A stretch of 64,000 bases of DNA, from assembly GCF_024166365.1 (NCBI RefSeq), contig NC_064830.1:89140968-89204967 (forward strand), given 5' to 3'. The notes below the pieces were generated by a model, which worked only from the letters and a program-made list of their open reading frames with translations, was not told the DNA's origin and did no database searches. The position numbers and the translations under genes are program-made. Origin of the DNA: Elephas maximus indicus. Its lineage: Eukaryota > Chordata > Mammalia > Proboscidea > Elephantidae. Shown here in pieces: positions 29,890-42,088 of this stretch. Each line of letters opens with the position of its first letter. Position 1 is the stretch's first letter.

Positions 29890-31150
29890 CTTGTCCCCCA
29901 TTGGAATAGCAATGATTAAAGAGACAGAAAACAACATGTGTTGGTGGGGTTGTGGAGAAACTGGAACCCTCATCCATTGCTGCTGGGTGTGTGAAATGGT
30001 GCAGCCACTGTGGAAAACGATTTGGCAGTTCCTCAAGGAGTTGAACATAGAATTACCGTATGACCCAGCGTTCCCAGTCCTGGAGGGAGTGAAGGCAAGA
30101 ATGAAAACAGAAACGTGTACACCAATTATAATGTTAAGGTTGTGTGTCAACTTGGCTGGGCCATGATTCTCAGTGGCTTGGCAGTTATGGTGTAGTTTGG
30201 CAGTCTTATAATGATGTGATTACCGCCATGATGGGATCCGCTTTGAGTAGCCAATCAGTTGAAGGGGAGTTTCCTTGGGGGTGTGGACTGCATCCAATAT
30301 AGATGGACTTTCTGGCAACCCTGTGGCCTTTTGCTCCCTCTTGATCCTGCAACTGGCTCCTGTTTGTCTGACCTCTAGTTCTTGGGACTTGAGCTAGCAG
30401 CTTACCTGCCAATCTTGGGATCCATCAGTCTTGGTAGCCTGTGATCAACAACCCTGCTGTCTGGCCTACCAATCTTGGGTTCACCAGCCCCTGCGGCTAC
30501 ATGAATCAGGAGAAACCTCTAGCCTGACCCATGGACTTGGAATGTTCCAGCCTCTACAACTGTGTGAGCCGTTTCTTGATATAAACCTCTCTGTATACAT
30601 TTTTTTTTAATATACATATATTTATACACTCTACTGGTTTTGCTTCTCTAGAGAGCCCAGCCTAAGACACCAATGTTCATTTCAGCATTTTTCACAATAG
30701 CCAAAAGGTGGAAACAACCGAAATGTCCATCAACAGATGTATGAATAAACAAAATGTGACATATATATATATACACACACACACAATGGAATAATTATGC
30801 CACTGTAAAGAGAAGTGAAGTCCTGGTGCATGCCACAACATGGATAAACCTTGAAAACATTGTGCTGAGCAAAATAAGTCAGTCACAAAAGAACAAATAC
30901 TGTTATGATCTCACTTATATGAAATAAATATATAGAAACCAAAGATTATTAGTGGTTACCAAGGGCGGGAGAGAGGGTGAAAGGGGGAGTTTTTGTTTGG
31001 GGGCATTGACTTTATGTTAATGGTGGTGGAGGATAGTGACAGTGGTGGCACAACATGAAAAATAATATCATGGAATCGTAAATGTGGAAATTGTTGTATT
31101 GGTGGATGTTTTGGTGTGTATATTTTCGCTACGCACACACACCAAAGAAA
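29890..31150 (+). mobile_element. L1 LINE 3' end, interrupted by an LTR-like insertion
   Basis: ORF2 C-terminal and 3' UTR words of a mammalian L1 occur at 29890-30130 ('ttggtggggttgtggagaaa', 'atgacccagcgttccca'). They resume at 30672-31150 ('caatagccaaaaggtggaaa', 'atggataaaccttgaaaaca'). The reading frame is broken. An unrelated block of about 540 bp separates the halves. Confidence 0.85.
30131..30671 (+). repeat. LTR-like element inserted in L1
   Basis: Begins near 'gttaaggttgtgtgtcaact' and ends 'ctctagagagcccagcctaa'. 'acaccaat' flanks it on both sides and joins the L1 sequence cleanly when the block is removed. It resembles ERVL-type LTRs of other mammals, without internal viral genes. 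Confidence 0.5.
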
Positions 31151-34100
31151 AAAATACTACTTGTAAATTGGAATTAGCATCAATATTTCTGTTTTTTACT
31201 GACAGTGCCCTAATTTAAGACTTCGTCATCTGGTCCGTTCAGTCTTCACATCACTGTCAAAGTGACGTCCTACGGCTCACATCAGACCTTGCTCTTTCTC
31301 CATTTTAAAACCTCCAATAGCTCCCACTGCCTCCAGGAATGTCAGCACCATCCACTGTAGGCCCTCCCTGTCTCCATTTAAGTGTTCACAACCTGTCTCG
31401 CTGTGTGCTAAGCACTGCTCTAGGCTCTGGGGTTCTAGCAGAGAATAATACAAACAAAATGCCCCAATATATTCTATTGGGGGAGTTAGATAATACATAT
31501 ATAAACAAATAAGATTTTTTTTTTTTTTTGCCCCATCAGATCTTTCAAAGCTCTGCCATAGTATCTGTTCAAGGTTCCTCAACCAGCTCATAGAGTTTCA
31601 CACCTCCACGTCTTTGTAGATGCTGTTCCCTCTGCCTGGAACATCCTTCCCCTGTTTTCCTCTGACCAATTCCCTCCCAACTCCTCAAGCCTCTGCTCAG
31701 AGAGCTGTGCCTCGGTGAGGTCTTCCTGCTAACCTCAGGCAGAGGAGGCTGCTTGGGCACAGTGCTTCTGCAGATACATATGCGCACACACACTCACACA
31801 CACTATTCTAGCACTTGTCACAAGGTACTTTAATTATATCCATTTCAGTGTCTGGCTCCTCAATTAGACTGCAAGTGCCTAAGGCCTGGTCTGATTCTTC
31901 TGTGTATCCTAAGCCCTAGCACTTGGCCTAGCCTTGGGGGCCTCTCCAATGAGTACTCTATCCATAAATGAAGGAGTATTATTACTGTTGCCCCAGTTCC
32001 ATTGGCTCTCAGAGGGCTCAGACCATCCCCACCCCCCCTTTACTCCTGATATTTTTTGGGTTTATACACACATGCTTGCACGCATGCATACTCACCTAAG
32101 CATACCTCCCCCATGGAGGCCTCAGATTTCACGTGTGATTGCCGCATTCTGGCATTTTCCCCTGAGCAGGGCCACCATATACCCACTTTTATCCATGTTC
32201 TCCAACTCTGATATACCATAGTTGCTGCCCCTGGGGATTTCCTATACCAGGAGGCAGCCACAGAAATTGCCAGGGTCTGTGTTCCTGGTCCCAAATCTTC
32301 CCTCCCACCTCCAACCACACTGAGAGAGTCTCAGCCACCCCAACCCTCCTAGAGGGGGCTTCCAAGTCCAGAAAATAGGAGTCTAAGTGTCCCCGGTGTC
32401 ACCATCATTGATTCTAAGGCTCTCTTCTTGTCTGCCCCATTTCCTTTGCAGAATACCCGGGGCCAGGATGAGACCAGTTTCCACCTCAGCCCCAGGAAAG
32501 GCCTTGGCTGACACATACTTCTTCACTCTCTTCAGGTCCTGCCAACAGAGAGATGCCAACCTTGGCAAGACTTCTGGATGCATCTGTGGCCTGCAGTGGT
32601 CAGACTCATGGTTGATGGTGTACTATTCCTACCATGGGTTCATGCATTATGCAGGAAGGTGGACAGTACGCCAGGCCTGCTTGTTTCAAGGTGAGCCAAT
32701 AGGAGGGGTGAGGTGTGCCACTTTGCCAAGACCACACTTCTACCCACATCGTACCATGTGTTGGGGCAAGGGAAACTGACTTCCCGATAGCTAGATAAGA
32801 TCCCCCTCTACCTAAAACTCAAAGCTGGAGATGCCAGATATTATCACGTGTAGTTTTGCACTGCCCCTGAGAAAGAGAGAAAAGGGTTATGTACTCCTAA
32901 TCATCATGGAGTGGGTAGGAAATCTGAGAGTCAAAGAAGGCCCAGAAGATGAAAGAAGCCTCAGCAAGCGTGGGCTTGGGTGTGGGATGGGAACCTGGGA
33001 GTTCTGATTTTGATCTAATCCTTTCAGGCCTCTCCTGTGGACATCAGACCATATTGCCTCCCAGAGATTAAGAGAAGACTCACCAGCCTCCTTATTATGA
33101 AAATGAAAGGCCTATGCTTAGGTAATTACCCTGGGGGAATAAAGAAACTAAGCTGAGCTAGAGCAAGCATCAATAGAGGCCTCTTCACAAACCTTCTTTA
33201 ACCCTCATAATAGACCTGAGGGGCAGAAACCATTATTTCCATCTCATAGACAGGAAGAAATTATGGCCCAGTTGAAAAAGCACTTTAATACTGGGCAAGA
33301 TCTGAGTTTGAATTCTAGTTCGGCTGTTGTGAGTCTGTGTCTTTGGGCAAGTCAGTTGCTGTTTCTGAGCCTCAGTCTTCCTCATCTGGAAAGTGGGGAT
33401 TACCACAGGACACTGTCACAGTTTGTTGGGAGGATTAGAGAAAATGTACATAAAATACCTGGCATACAACAAGGGCTCATTAAAAAGCATAACAACAACA
33501 ATAGTTAACAGAAAATGAACACTTACAATGTGACACACAGAACCTTTGCCTTATACGTATCATCTCATTTAGTCATCCTGGCAGCGCTAGGTAGTGATAC
33601 TGCTTCAGGATCCTGAGGCTCAGGGGAGCTAAATCACTTGCACAAGGGCTCCTGACTCATGAGTGGCAGAGCCAGGATTTGAGCCCAGGCAATGGGACTT
33701 TGTGTATATACAACTGGGGCTCAGAGAGGTTCTGAAACTTGGCCAAGGTCACACAGCCAATCTACGGGAGGAAATGGACCTAGACCCTTAGTTTTCTGAC
33801 TCCAAATCACCTACTGTGCCCCTCAGCTTTTCCTAGTGTACAGATAAAGGGCAGGATTGGACTTGCTTGGAACAGCACCTAACCCGAGACAGGTACAAAT
33901 AAAAGTACTAAATAATAAATGCTCTGGGCACCCTGGCCCGGACGCTCCCCAGGGCACTATAGGGGGAATCGGACCCTTCCCTGGGTATCATGTGGGAAAC
34001 AGGCCACTTCTGGCTGCTTATTGTTTACTTATTCACAGCCTTCGATGATATCACACCCGTACAGCTCTGAAGGGCTGACTGAGGAGATGCACACGCAGGT

Positions 34101-34744
34101 AGAGAGGATGAGCAAAACAGCATCGGGACGGAGGAGCCTGAAGGAGCAGGGAACGGTAAATTGTGTGCCTGGTCTTAAAACTCACTGGGGAGCCAGGCTG
34201 GGGGAGGGTAAGAAGGTGGCAGGAGTCACCTTGGAGCCTGGATGCGCCTTTCTGTTTCCATAAGTACCCCACCCTGTCCCTCTACCTGCCCTTGCACTCC
34301 CACACCAGAGTGGCTGGTATTCTCTCCCTTCCTCTGTGGAGATGTTCAGAAACTCCTGGAACATCCAGACAGGGTGTTCACAGCATGTACAATGCACCCC
34401 ATCACAGGTGCAGCAAGAAAAAAACACAACAAAGTTTTTATCTTCTCAGTTCCCTCTCAACACTTTGGATTACTGCGGGCGACAGTCTCCTTTTGCTGCC
34501 AGAAGCCCTTTAACACCTGTCTACCCAAGCTTATCTTATCTCTTCTTTCTTTCTCTTTTTAGACAAAGAGAGAACAGGCCTCCTGCTTAGAGTACAAAGC
34601 AGGTGATAGTATCTAGCTAGAATATAATGACAGGTTTTTTCATGTTACTTCTTTTTTGTTACCTACTATTTACAAGGAGTGATACTGGTTTTCTATTTTC
34701 AGTAGTGATATAAAGTTTCCTCTTAAAGTACATCGTTAAAAGTA

Positions 34745-34960
34745 GAGGTTCTGGAAGCTAGACCACCGGGTTCAAATCTCAGCTGTGCTGCTTATTACCT
34801 GTGTAACCTGGACAAGTCACCTGAGCTCCTTGTGCCTTAGTTTCCTCCCGAGGCAATAATGGTATCTATCTTCTTAGGTTGTTGTGAGGATTGCATTAGT
34901 TACTCTAGGTAAAGGGTTTAGATTGGTGCCTGACACCTAGTAAATGTTATATTAATGCTT
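34745..34960 (+). repeat. MIR
   Basis: Near-complete: 'ccgggttcaaatctcagctg', 'ctgtgtaacctggacaagtc', 'tgccttagtttcctcccgag' and 'gttgttgtgaggattgcatt'. Confidence 0.8.
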
Positions 34961-35412
34961 GCTATTATGAGGTCAGTTGGGGCAAAAAACCATAACTGAG
35001 GCTTGGAGAATACTTCTTTGAACCGATCCCAACATTTTCCACGTAGGAAAACAAAGGTTTGGAAAAAACAAGAGGCTGAGCTAGGATCTGGGTAGGTCTC
35101 TGGATTCCAATCCATTTACCAGTCATTTCGATGTCCAACAATTAAGACAACTTCTTCAGCCTTGGTTTACTCATCTGCAAAATGGGACTAATATTATCTC
35201 ATTGGATGTTGGGATGGTGTGTGTAAAGATGGTTCAGCAAATGAGTGTGTGCCTCTCATGCATTTGCCTAAAGGGGCAAAAATTGCTTCTGGGGGGCAAA
35301 AAACATCTTACTCTTTTTAGTGTATAAAGCATACCTGTGTTATTAAAATTTCATGAGGAGTGGTGATTAGGAAAAAAAGCATCTGAAAAGGCTCCTTAAA
35401 AAAAAAAAAAAA

Positions 35413-35578
35413 ACAAAAAAACCTACTGCTGTCGAGTCGATTCTGACTCAGAGTGACCCTATAGGACAGAGTAGAGCTGCCCCGTAGGGTTTCCAAGGAG
35501 CACCTGGTGAATTTGAACTGCCCACCTTTTGGTAAGCAGCTGTAGCTCTTAACCAGTACACCCTCAGGGTTTCTGAAG
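35413..35578 (-). repeat. AfroSINE copy 8
   Basis: Reverse-orientation short form starting at an A-rich run, with 'gtcgagtcgattctgactca' and 'ggtttccaaggagcacctgg'. Confidence 0.93.
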
Positions 35579-36902
35579 AGGCTCCTTAGTGGGGCGGTAA
35601 TGAAATGAAAAACATCATTGAGAAACAGTGCTTTAAACCAAGGTTTTCCCACCTTGGTCCTCACCCACTAGAAGATTGTGAAATTAGCTTAATGGGTCGT
35701 GATCAGCATTTTGGAGGGGGGACGGAATGAAACAGAAAATGCCATAGGGCATTATACATAGCAAGGGCCAATAAGTATTGTGAGAATGTTTGGTTCAGCT
35801 CATTGTGTGTGTATGTGTGTACATGTACCGAATAGTCATGGAATAAAATGTATCTCTTGTGGGCCACTGTAAGAAAAAGTTGACAGCAAGCGTTCTAAAC
35901 AACTACTTTTCTTTTTCTCCCTTTGTTCCTTATCTTTCAGACCAGCCCATGCAGCATCAGACTGCTTTGCTCTAAAGACAAAGAAACTGATGATGAAAGA
36001 ACCGTAGGAGAGACTCCAGATTTCAATGAAACTTGGGCGTGACCTTTCCCAGCTCATGGCCTAGGAGCTTTATTCCCTTCTTCATTCTATATCCAAGGGT
36101 AAGCCCCAGGGACAGAGGAAAAGGAGTGCCCTCCTCGGCAGAGGGGAAAGTGCCTACCACGTTGCTGCCCAGGGAACCATGCTTCCCTATTCCTCTCTGT
36201 CTCCCCTCCCCTCTCCTCTCCTCCCAACTTGGAAGGCAGCAGTCCTGTTCCCCTCCCCCGCCCCGCCCCCCCCCCAGTTTGATTCCCAGCTATGCAACCT
36301 AAAGCAAGTCATTTAACTCCTCTGATCCTCAGTTTTCTCTGCTGTAAAATGGGGGAAATTATTCGTAAAGTGAGGATTAAATGAGAGATTGCATATAAAG
36401 TATTTTAGCACAGTGCTTTATATACAGGGGATGCTCACAGCAGTGGTAGCTACTAGGCCCTGAACTCTGTGTGAAGTTGTTTCTATGCATTTTCTCTATG
36501 TAATCCTCATACTGAGCCTACACAGGAGCTGGGAAGGGAGCCAAGGAGACTCTGGAGACAGGCCACCTGGCTTCGAATCCTAGCTCACTATCTTTTCATG
36601 TTTAAGGGCCATCTATATTTCTTTTTTTGTGAACTCTCTTTGAAAAAGGAGCTTTCCTCATAACCCCACAGAATGACTTCTGCTTACATCATATTGACCA
36701 GACTTCCAATCGCACAAGAGGTTGAGAAATACAGTTTTGTAAATAGCCACATGTCTGTCCCCAACAAAGTAAGGAAAAAGGTGAGAATAGATATGGGTAG
36801 GCAGCTAGAAGCCTCACCTTCAACCACCTTATCTTACTCTTGGCTTACTCTTTAATTTTCAGGGGCCCATCTAAAGGGGAAATATTGACATAGCTAAAGA
36901 AG

Positions 36903-37195
36903 CAAGAGAGGGCAGTGGTGGCTGAGTGGTGGAATTCTCACCGTACATGCGAGAGACTCTGGATTCGATGCCTAGCCGATGCACCGCAAGGGCAGCCACC
37001 ATTTGTCTGTCAGTGGAGGCTTGCACATTTCTGTAATGCTGAACAGGTTTCAGTGGAGCTGACAGGCTAGGAAGAAAGGTCTGGCAATCTAGTTCTGAAA
37101 ATCAGCCAGTGAAAACCCTATGGATCACAACAGTGCCATCACGTTGTGCATGAGGTCCTCTCCAGTTGGGGGCTGACTGAAAATGGCAGCTAAAA
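36903..37195 (+). repeat. tRNA-Gly-derived chimeric repeat (RTE-associated)
   Basis: The head reads like a tRNA-Gly gene: 'agtggtggctgagtggtgga', then 'attctcaccgtacatgcgag' and 'ctggattcgatgcctagccg'. Mismatches are enough to rule out a functional tRNA. It continues into 'tctgtcagtggaggcttgca' and 'cagccagtgaaaaccctatg'. I recall this arrangement from elephant RTE-type repeats, where tRNA-Gly sequence precedes the LINE 5' end; that part is from memory. Confidence 0.65.
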
Positions 37196-37685
37196 ACAAG
37201 AAAAAGCCCCAAGAACTGTTAACAGAGATAAGCTGTGAAAATGTGACTGAATTGTCTAACTTGTAGTCAATGGTGTTTTGCCTTTTTTTTTTTTTTTTTA
37301 ACCTCTCAGTTCCTTGGGAAAATTAAGTTCATGAATTTCCTGTATCTACTTAACATTATAGAGACCCATACATTTTAAAAAATACCGTTGGAAAAATTCC
37401 TGCCTGAGTGGCTTCATGGCTGTGTGGCCTTGGGCAAGGTACCAAATCTCTCTGTACCTGTCTTCTCAATTGTAAAATGGGTACAATAATAATCCATATC
37501 CACAAAGTTGTTTTGAGGAAACGACTTGGTATTTTCAAGCGTTCAGATTAGCGTCTGGCCCACAGTAAATGCTACATAAGTAGCATTTTAATGAGCTGGC
37601 ATTATTGTCACAACTTCACAGATGAAGAAATCGAAACCACAGAGGTTGTCATTTACCCACCATCGCAGAAGGATTAAAAGAGCCT

Positions 37686-37795
37686 GCAGAGTACAACAGC
37701 CCCATAGGGTTTCCAAGGCGCGGCAGGTGGATTGGAACTGTCAACCTTCGGGTTAGCAACTGAGCTCTTAACCACTGCGCCACCAGGACTCCACA
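37686..37795 (-). repeat. AfroSINE copy 9 (partial)
   Basis: Reverse orientation, tRNA-derived head half only: 'cccatagggtttccaaggcg' to 'ccactgcgccaccaggactc'. Confidence 0.9.
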
Positions 37796-38101
37796 TTTGT
37801 TTACCACTTTTAAAACTGCAGTCTAACTTAAAGTGTACCCATGATCAACACAAGACCATACCCAACATCTCGGAAGTTTCCCTGGGGCCTCCTCCCAGTC
37901 AACCCCCACCTTCCCCTAGTGAAATGCTGTTTTCTCTTTCACCGTGGATGTTTTGCCTTTTTGAATTTCATCAAAGGGGAGCCATACATTATGTTTCTTC
38001 TATTATCTGTGGAGTCCGAATTTGAAGACCAAATGCTCCCATTCTAGAAATCGTCGTTTTAATTGTTTACACTGCCTTTAAAACCCACAACTTCCTCAGC
38101 T

Positions 38102-38480
38102 ATTATTCGCTCCCGCTCTTCCTTTCCCCTCTTTCAGCTCCGCCCCTGAAATGGAGCTGTCTATCAAGCCAAGAACGAATTCTAATTGGCCAATTCTGCG
38201 CAAGGCAGTAGAAGCCCCCTATCCGCACGCTGGCCAGAGCAAGCCCTCCTCCAGGAAGCCAATGATAGGGCACGTCTGTCAAGAGGTTGCCCAATGGGAG
38301 GTTGGCATATGCCAAACAGTCCGCCAATGGGAGGGTAATATTCGCTCCCGCTCCAACTGCCTCTGTGGAGTCAGCCCCGTGCCCTTGCAGTTTGACACCT
38401 TCCGGGCAGCCTGAGGGGTCCAAGGATGGCAGGCCTGGCCTCCCCACATCCCTCCTTAGGCCTTGCCCACTCCTCCCCTC
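38102..38480 (+). promoter_or_regulatory. CCAAT-box cluster; likely promoter of alternative TLCD3B transcript
   Basis: Four CCAAT/ATTGG boxes lie within about 150 bp (ATTGGCCAAT near 38185, CCAATGA near 38260, CCAATGGG near 38292 and 38325). The word ATTCGCTCCCGCTC occurs at both ends (near 38105 and 38340). The alternative TLCD3B coding exon begins 0.7 kb downstream behind a splice acceptor, so a first exon starting here is plausible. Motifs seen; promoter role inferred. Confidence 0.55.
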
Positions 38481-39170
38481 CGTGGGGTGGAAGGGAGGGG
38501 CGGCTTTCCCAGATAAAAATAATATATATGTAAATATATGTGTTCAGGGTTTCTCCTTTTCTTTTTTTAAGTGGGATAATTGGCTTTTCTTTAAAAAAAA
38601 TAATAATTTCCAATGTTAAATATTTAAAAATTTTGAACATCCCTCTTTTTTTCTGAGTTTTGGGTGCTGAGGAGAAAGATCAGCCTCCCTCTCCGTCCTC
38701 CCACCTTGCCCCTGAGAGGTGAGGGTCAGTGAGAAATTTGAGGACCTAGGAGAAGGGAGAGGTGACGCGAAGTTGGGGGGGGGGACAGAGAATGGAATGG
38801 GTGGAGTTACGGTAGAGCAGGCACATCATCAGAGTTGAGGTGAGAGAGAAAAATGTTAAGGTTTCAGATAGACTAGGAGGTGGGGACCGTTTTGGCGAGT
38901 CATGGGGAAAATGAATGAAATAGTTGGCATGGGGTTTATAACAAAAAATTAGGATGTCTGATTGCCCCGGATGAGCGATAGAGTGCAATGGATCTAAAGG
39001 AGATTGGAGAAGAGCGATGCCTCGTGGCTTTTGGTGGTTACAGATGGATGGATCCCACGGGCCACTGGGTTATTGCGGGTGAAGGAGGCTGCGGAGGGTG
39101 TCTCTGGGTCTGAAGGATGCTGTGTTGAGATGTTCTCTTTGCTGTCTTTTTTTTACCTTCTCCACCCCAG

Positions 39171-39302
39171 ACAAGGCATGACCCTGCTTTTTGTACTAGG
39201 CTGTATCTTCTTCCCATTGTGCTTTGCTGTCCTCTGCTGGGGCCTGCAGAACCACGCCAGACTGCAAATGGAGAGACAAGAGGCTGTTTTAGTGGCATCC
39301 AA
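39171..39302 (+). CDS. TLCD3B: Alternative N-terminal coding exon of TLCD3B
   Basis: The exon follows an acceptor (ctccaccccag) ending at 39170, has an ATG at 39178 and a donor after 39302 (CCAA|GTAAGA). It codes for 41 complete codons plus two bases, exactly the length and phase of the usual first exon at 45430-45554. It splices in frame to the exon at 46442. The encoded start MTLLFVLGCIFFPLCF aligns with MLTPMVAGGVVFPGLF, and the ends EAVLVASK and DAVIVSAR also align. The product would again be 275 aa. Mouse Fam57b is known to have several N-terminal variants. Confidence 0.75.
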
Positions 39303-40227
39303 GTAAGAAGACCAGGGTGAGGGTATCCTTCCTGGGGCCAAGGCTGGTGGAACGGGTGTCTTACTTTCAGGGGGCAAACGGCATCAGCACTGGGAAAGTT
39401 GGTGGTGAAAACAGAAGAGTTTGTGTTAGGGGCAGAATTAAGAGTCAAATATGGTGGTGAAAATACAACAACACACCAACTCAACAATTCTACATGTATA
39501 ATTCAGTGACATTGATTACATTCAACAACTTCCACTGCTTCAAGATGTGCAACCATTCTTGCCATCCTTTTCCAAATTATTTCACCACTGTTAACATAAA
39601 CTCAATGCCACCTAAGCAAAAGCTCCCCTTTCCCCTCTCCCTCCCACCCCTTGTCACCAGTAATAATTTTTGGTTTCTGTATATTTGCTTATTTTATATA
39701 AGTGAGATCATACAGTATTTGTCCTTTTGCAACTGACATATTTCACGCCACGTGTTTTCAAGGTTCATCCATTTGTGGCATGCATCAAAACTTCATTTCT
39801 CTCTATGAGTGAGTAGTATTCTGTGTATACACCACGTTTGTTTATCCATTCACCCACTGATGGACACCTCAGTTGTTTCCGCCTTTTGGCTATTGTGAGA
39901 AGTGCAACAATGAACATTGGTGTGCAGGTTTCTGTTTGTGATCCTGCTTTCACTTCTTCTGGGTAGATAGCTAGGACTGGAATTGCTGGGTCTGTATGGT
40001 AGTTTTATGTTCAACTTTTGAGAAACCACCAAACTGTTTTCCACAGTGGCTGTACCATTCATTTTACATTCACACCAGCAGTGGATGAGGGTTCCTATTT
40101 CTCCACAACCTTGCCAACACCTACTGTTCTTTGTTTTTATGATCATTGCCATTTTAATGGTGGTGAGATGGTATCTCACTGTGGTTTTCATTTGCATCTC
40201 CCTACTTTTTTTTTTTAGAGGTTAATG

Positions 40228-40388
40228 GGAGCCCTGGTGGTGAAGTGGTTAAGAGCTCAGGCTGCGAACCAAAAAGTCTGCAGTTTGAATCCACCAGCCG
40301 CTCCTTGGAAACCCTATGAGGCAGTTCTACTCTGTCTTGTAGGGTCGCTATGAGTCAGAATCGACTCAATGGCGCACAACAACAACAA
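40228..40388 (+). repeat. AfroSINE copy 10
   Basis: Short form inside the reversed L1: 'gagccctggtggtgaagtgg', 'cagtttgaatccaccagccg' and a CAACAACAA tail. Confidence 0.95.
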
Positions 40389-40997
40389 AGTTTAGTGGCA
40401 TTGGACATCTTTTCATGTGTTTGTTGGCTATTTGAATATCCTCTTTGATGAACTGTCTGTTCAAGACCTTTGTCCATTTTTTGATTGGGTTGTTTGTTGT
40501 TTTGTTGTTAAATTATAGGAGTATTTTATATATTTTGGATATTAGAATCTTATTGAATATATGGTTCTCCCAAATTTTCTCTCAATCTGTAAGTTGTCTT
40601 TTTCACTTTTTCATAAAGTCTTTTGATGAACAAAAGTATTTAATTTTTATGAGGTCATATTTATCTATTTTGTCTTTTGCTGCCATGCCTGATAGCCCAT
40701 TGCTAAAAACTAGATTCCATAGCTTCACCCCTCTACATTTTCTTTTAAGAATTTTATGGTTTTAGCTTTCACGTGTAGATCCTTGATCCATTTGGAGTTG
40801 CTTTTTGTGTATGGTGTGAGGTGTGGATCTCATTCATTCTTCACCATGTGGAAGTCCAATTTTCCCAGCACTGTATTTTGACTCTTCCTTTCCTTTTGAA
40901 TGGACTTAGTGCCTTTGTTGAAAATCAGTTGACCATAGATGTATGGATTTATTTCTGGACTTTTAAATATATTCCATTGGTCTATATATCTGTTGAA

Positions 40998-41199
40998 GGA
41001 GCCCCACTGGTGCAATGGTTAAGCACTCAGCTGCTAACCGAAAGGTCAGCAGTTTGAACTCACCAGCCGCTCCACAGGAGAAAGATGTGGCAATCTGCTT
41101 CTGTGAAGATTACAGCCTTCAAAACCCTTTAGACAGTTCTACTCTGTCTTGTAGGGCTGCTATGAGTTTAAATGGACTCGATGGCGTACAACGACAACA
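40998..41199 (+). repeat. AfroSINE copy 11 (long form)
   Basis: Long form with 'gagaaagatgtggcaatctg' inside the reversed L1. Tail: 'gactcgatggcgtacaacga'. Confidence 0.95.
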
Positions 41200-42088
41200 T
41201 ATGTTATACCAGTACCAGACTGTTTTAATTACTATGGCTTTATAGTATGTTTTGAAATAGGAAGTGTGAATCCTACTACTTCTTCTTCTTCAAGATTGCT
41301 TTAGCTATTCAGGGTCCCTTGCCCTTTCATATAAATTTGAGTATTGGCTTTTCCCTGACTGAAAAGAAGGCTGTTGAAATTTTGATGGGTACTGCATTGA
41401 ATTTATAGATTGTTTTGGGTAGTGTTGACATCTTAACTATATTAAGCCTTCAAATCCACAGACATGGAATGTCCTTCCATTTATTTAGATCATTTTTCAT
41501 TTCTTTTAGTAATTCTTATAGTTTTCTGTGTACAAGCCTTTCACCTTCCTGGTTAAATTTATTCCTAGGTGTTTTATTCTTTTAGATGCTATTGTAAGCT
41601 GTGGGATCTTTGCAAGTCATTTAACCTCTCTGAACTTTGACTCTCTCATTTGTAAATGGGTTTAATAATAATGCCTTCTTTCCATTCTTCATGAGGTGAA
41701 GGCCATGTGAATTAATAATGTCTACAAAGTCGGGATTGCAAACTCTTGCAAGTACTTAGAGGGAGGCAGGGTCTGTGGGACTGCAGTGAGCAGGAAGACT
41801 TGTGCGCCACCTAAAGGGCAGCAGCTGCTCAGCTCCAGCCACATGGTACCATGTGGGAATGTGGACCCAGTGTTGTCTGACCTTCTGATTCTTTTTAGAA
41901 AGAAGTTGAGCTTTTTTGTGAAAATTTGTCCATTTTAAAACACAGATAGCTTAGAATTTAAGAACCTACCATACTGGCAACATGATACTGGCCAAACAAA
42001 ATGTGTCTGTGGGCTGGATTGGGCGCTGCAAAACGTATGACCTATATGGCAAAGTTTAATATAAAGGTGAGCCATTACCAAACTGGGA

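Larger units (their letters stand above)
31150..38100. other. Repeat-rich stretch in the TLCD3B upstream region
   Basis: No exon could be fixed. It holds L2 and MIR remnants (31290-31480, 31600-31740, 33290-33490, 33540-33810, 34745-34960, 36275-36450, 37410-37650), two reversed AfroSINEs and a tRNA-Gly-derived repeat. A-, T- and C-runs occur at 35398, 37280 and 36250. Open frames here carry no recognisable domain. Confidence 0.5.
39540..41630 (-). mobile_element. L1 LINE 3' region, reverse orientation
   Basis: The plus strand shows complements of L1 ORF2 and 3' UTR: 'ggtggtgagatggtatctca', 'tttatccattcacccactga' and 'ttgatccatttggagttgct'. Frames are broken by stops and frameshifts. AfroSINE copies 10 and 11 are inserted in it, so the L1 is older than both. 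Confidence 0.9.

Noticed and set aside
31336-31362. REST/RE1-like word (TCAGCACCATCCACTG)
   Set aside because: The first half matches but the GGACAG half does not, and the site sits in an L2-like repeat.
36905-36975. Possible functional tRNA-Gly gene
   Set aside because: Several mismatches in the conserved arms and continuation into LINE-like sequence show it is a retroposed repeat.
39004-39177. Upstream part of the 100-codon frame that contains the alternative TLCD3B exon
   Set aside because: A strong splice acceptor at 39170 and an ATG at 39178 show that the coding part starts there. The earlier codons are most likely intronic.
40445-41057. Open frames inside the reversed L1
   Set aside because: They read the wrong strand of an L1 and are broken by SINE insertions.
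41807-41821. Third CTCF-like word CCACCTAAAGGGCAG
   Set aside because: It needs an extra base relative to the core consensus; much weaker than the sites at 42745 and 53531.
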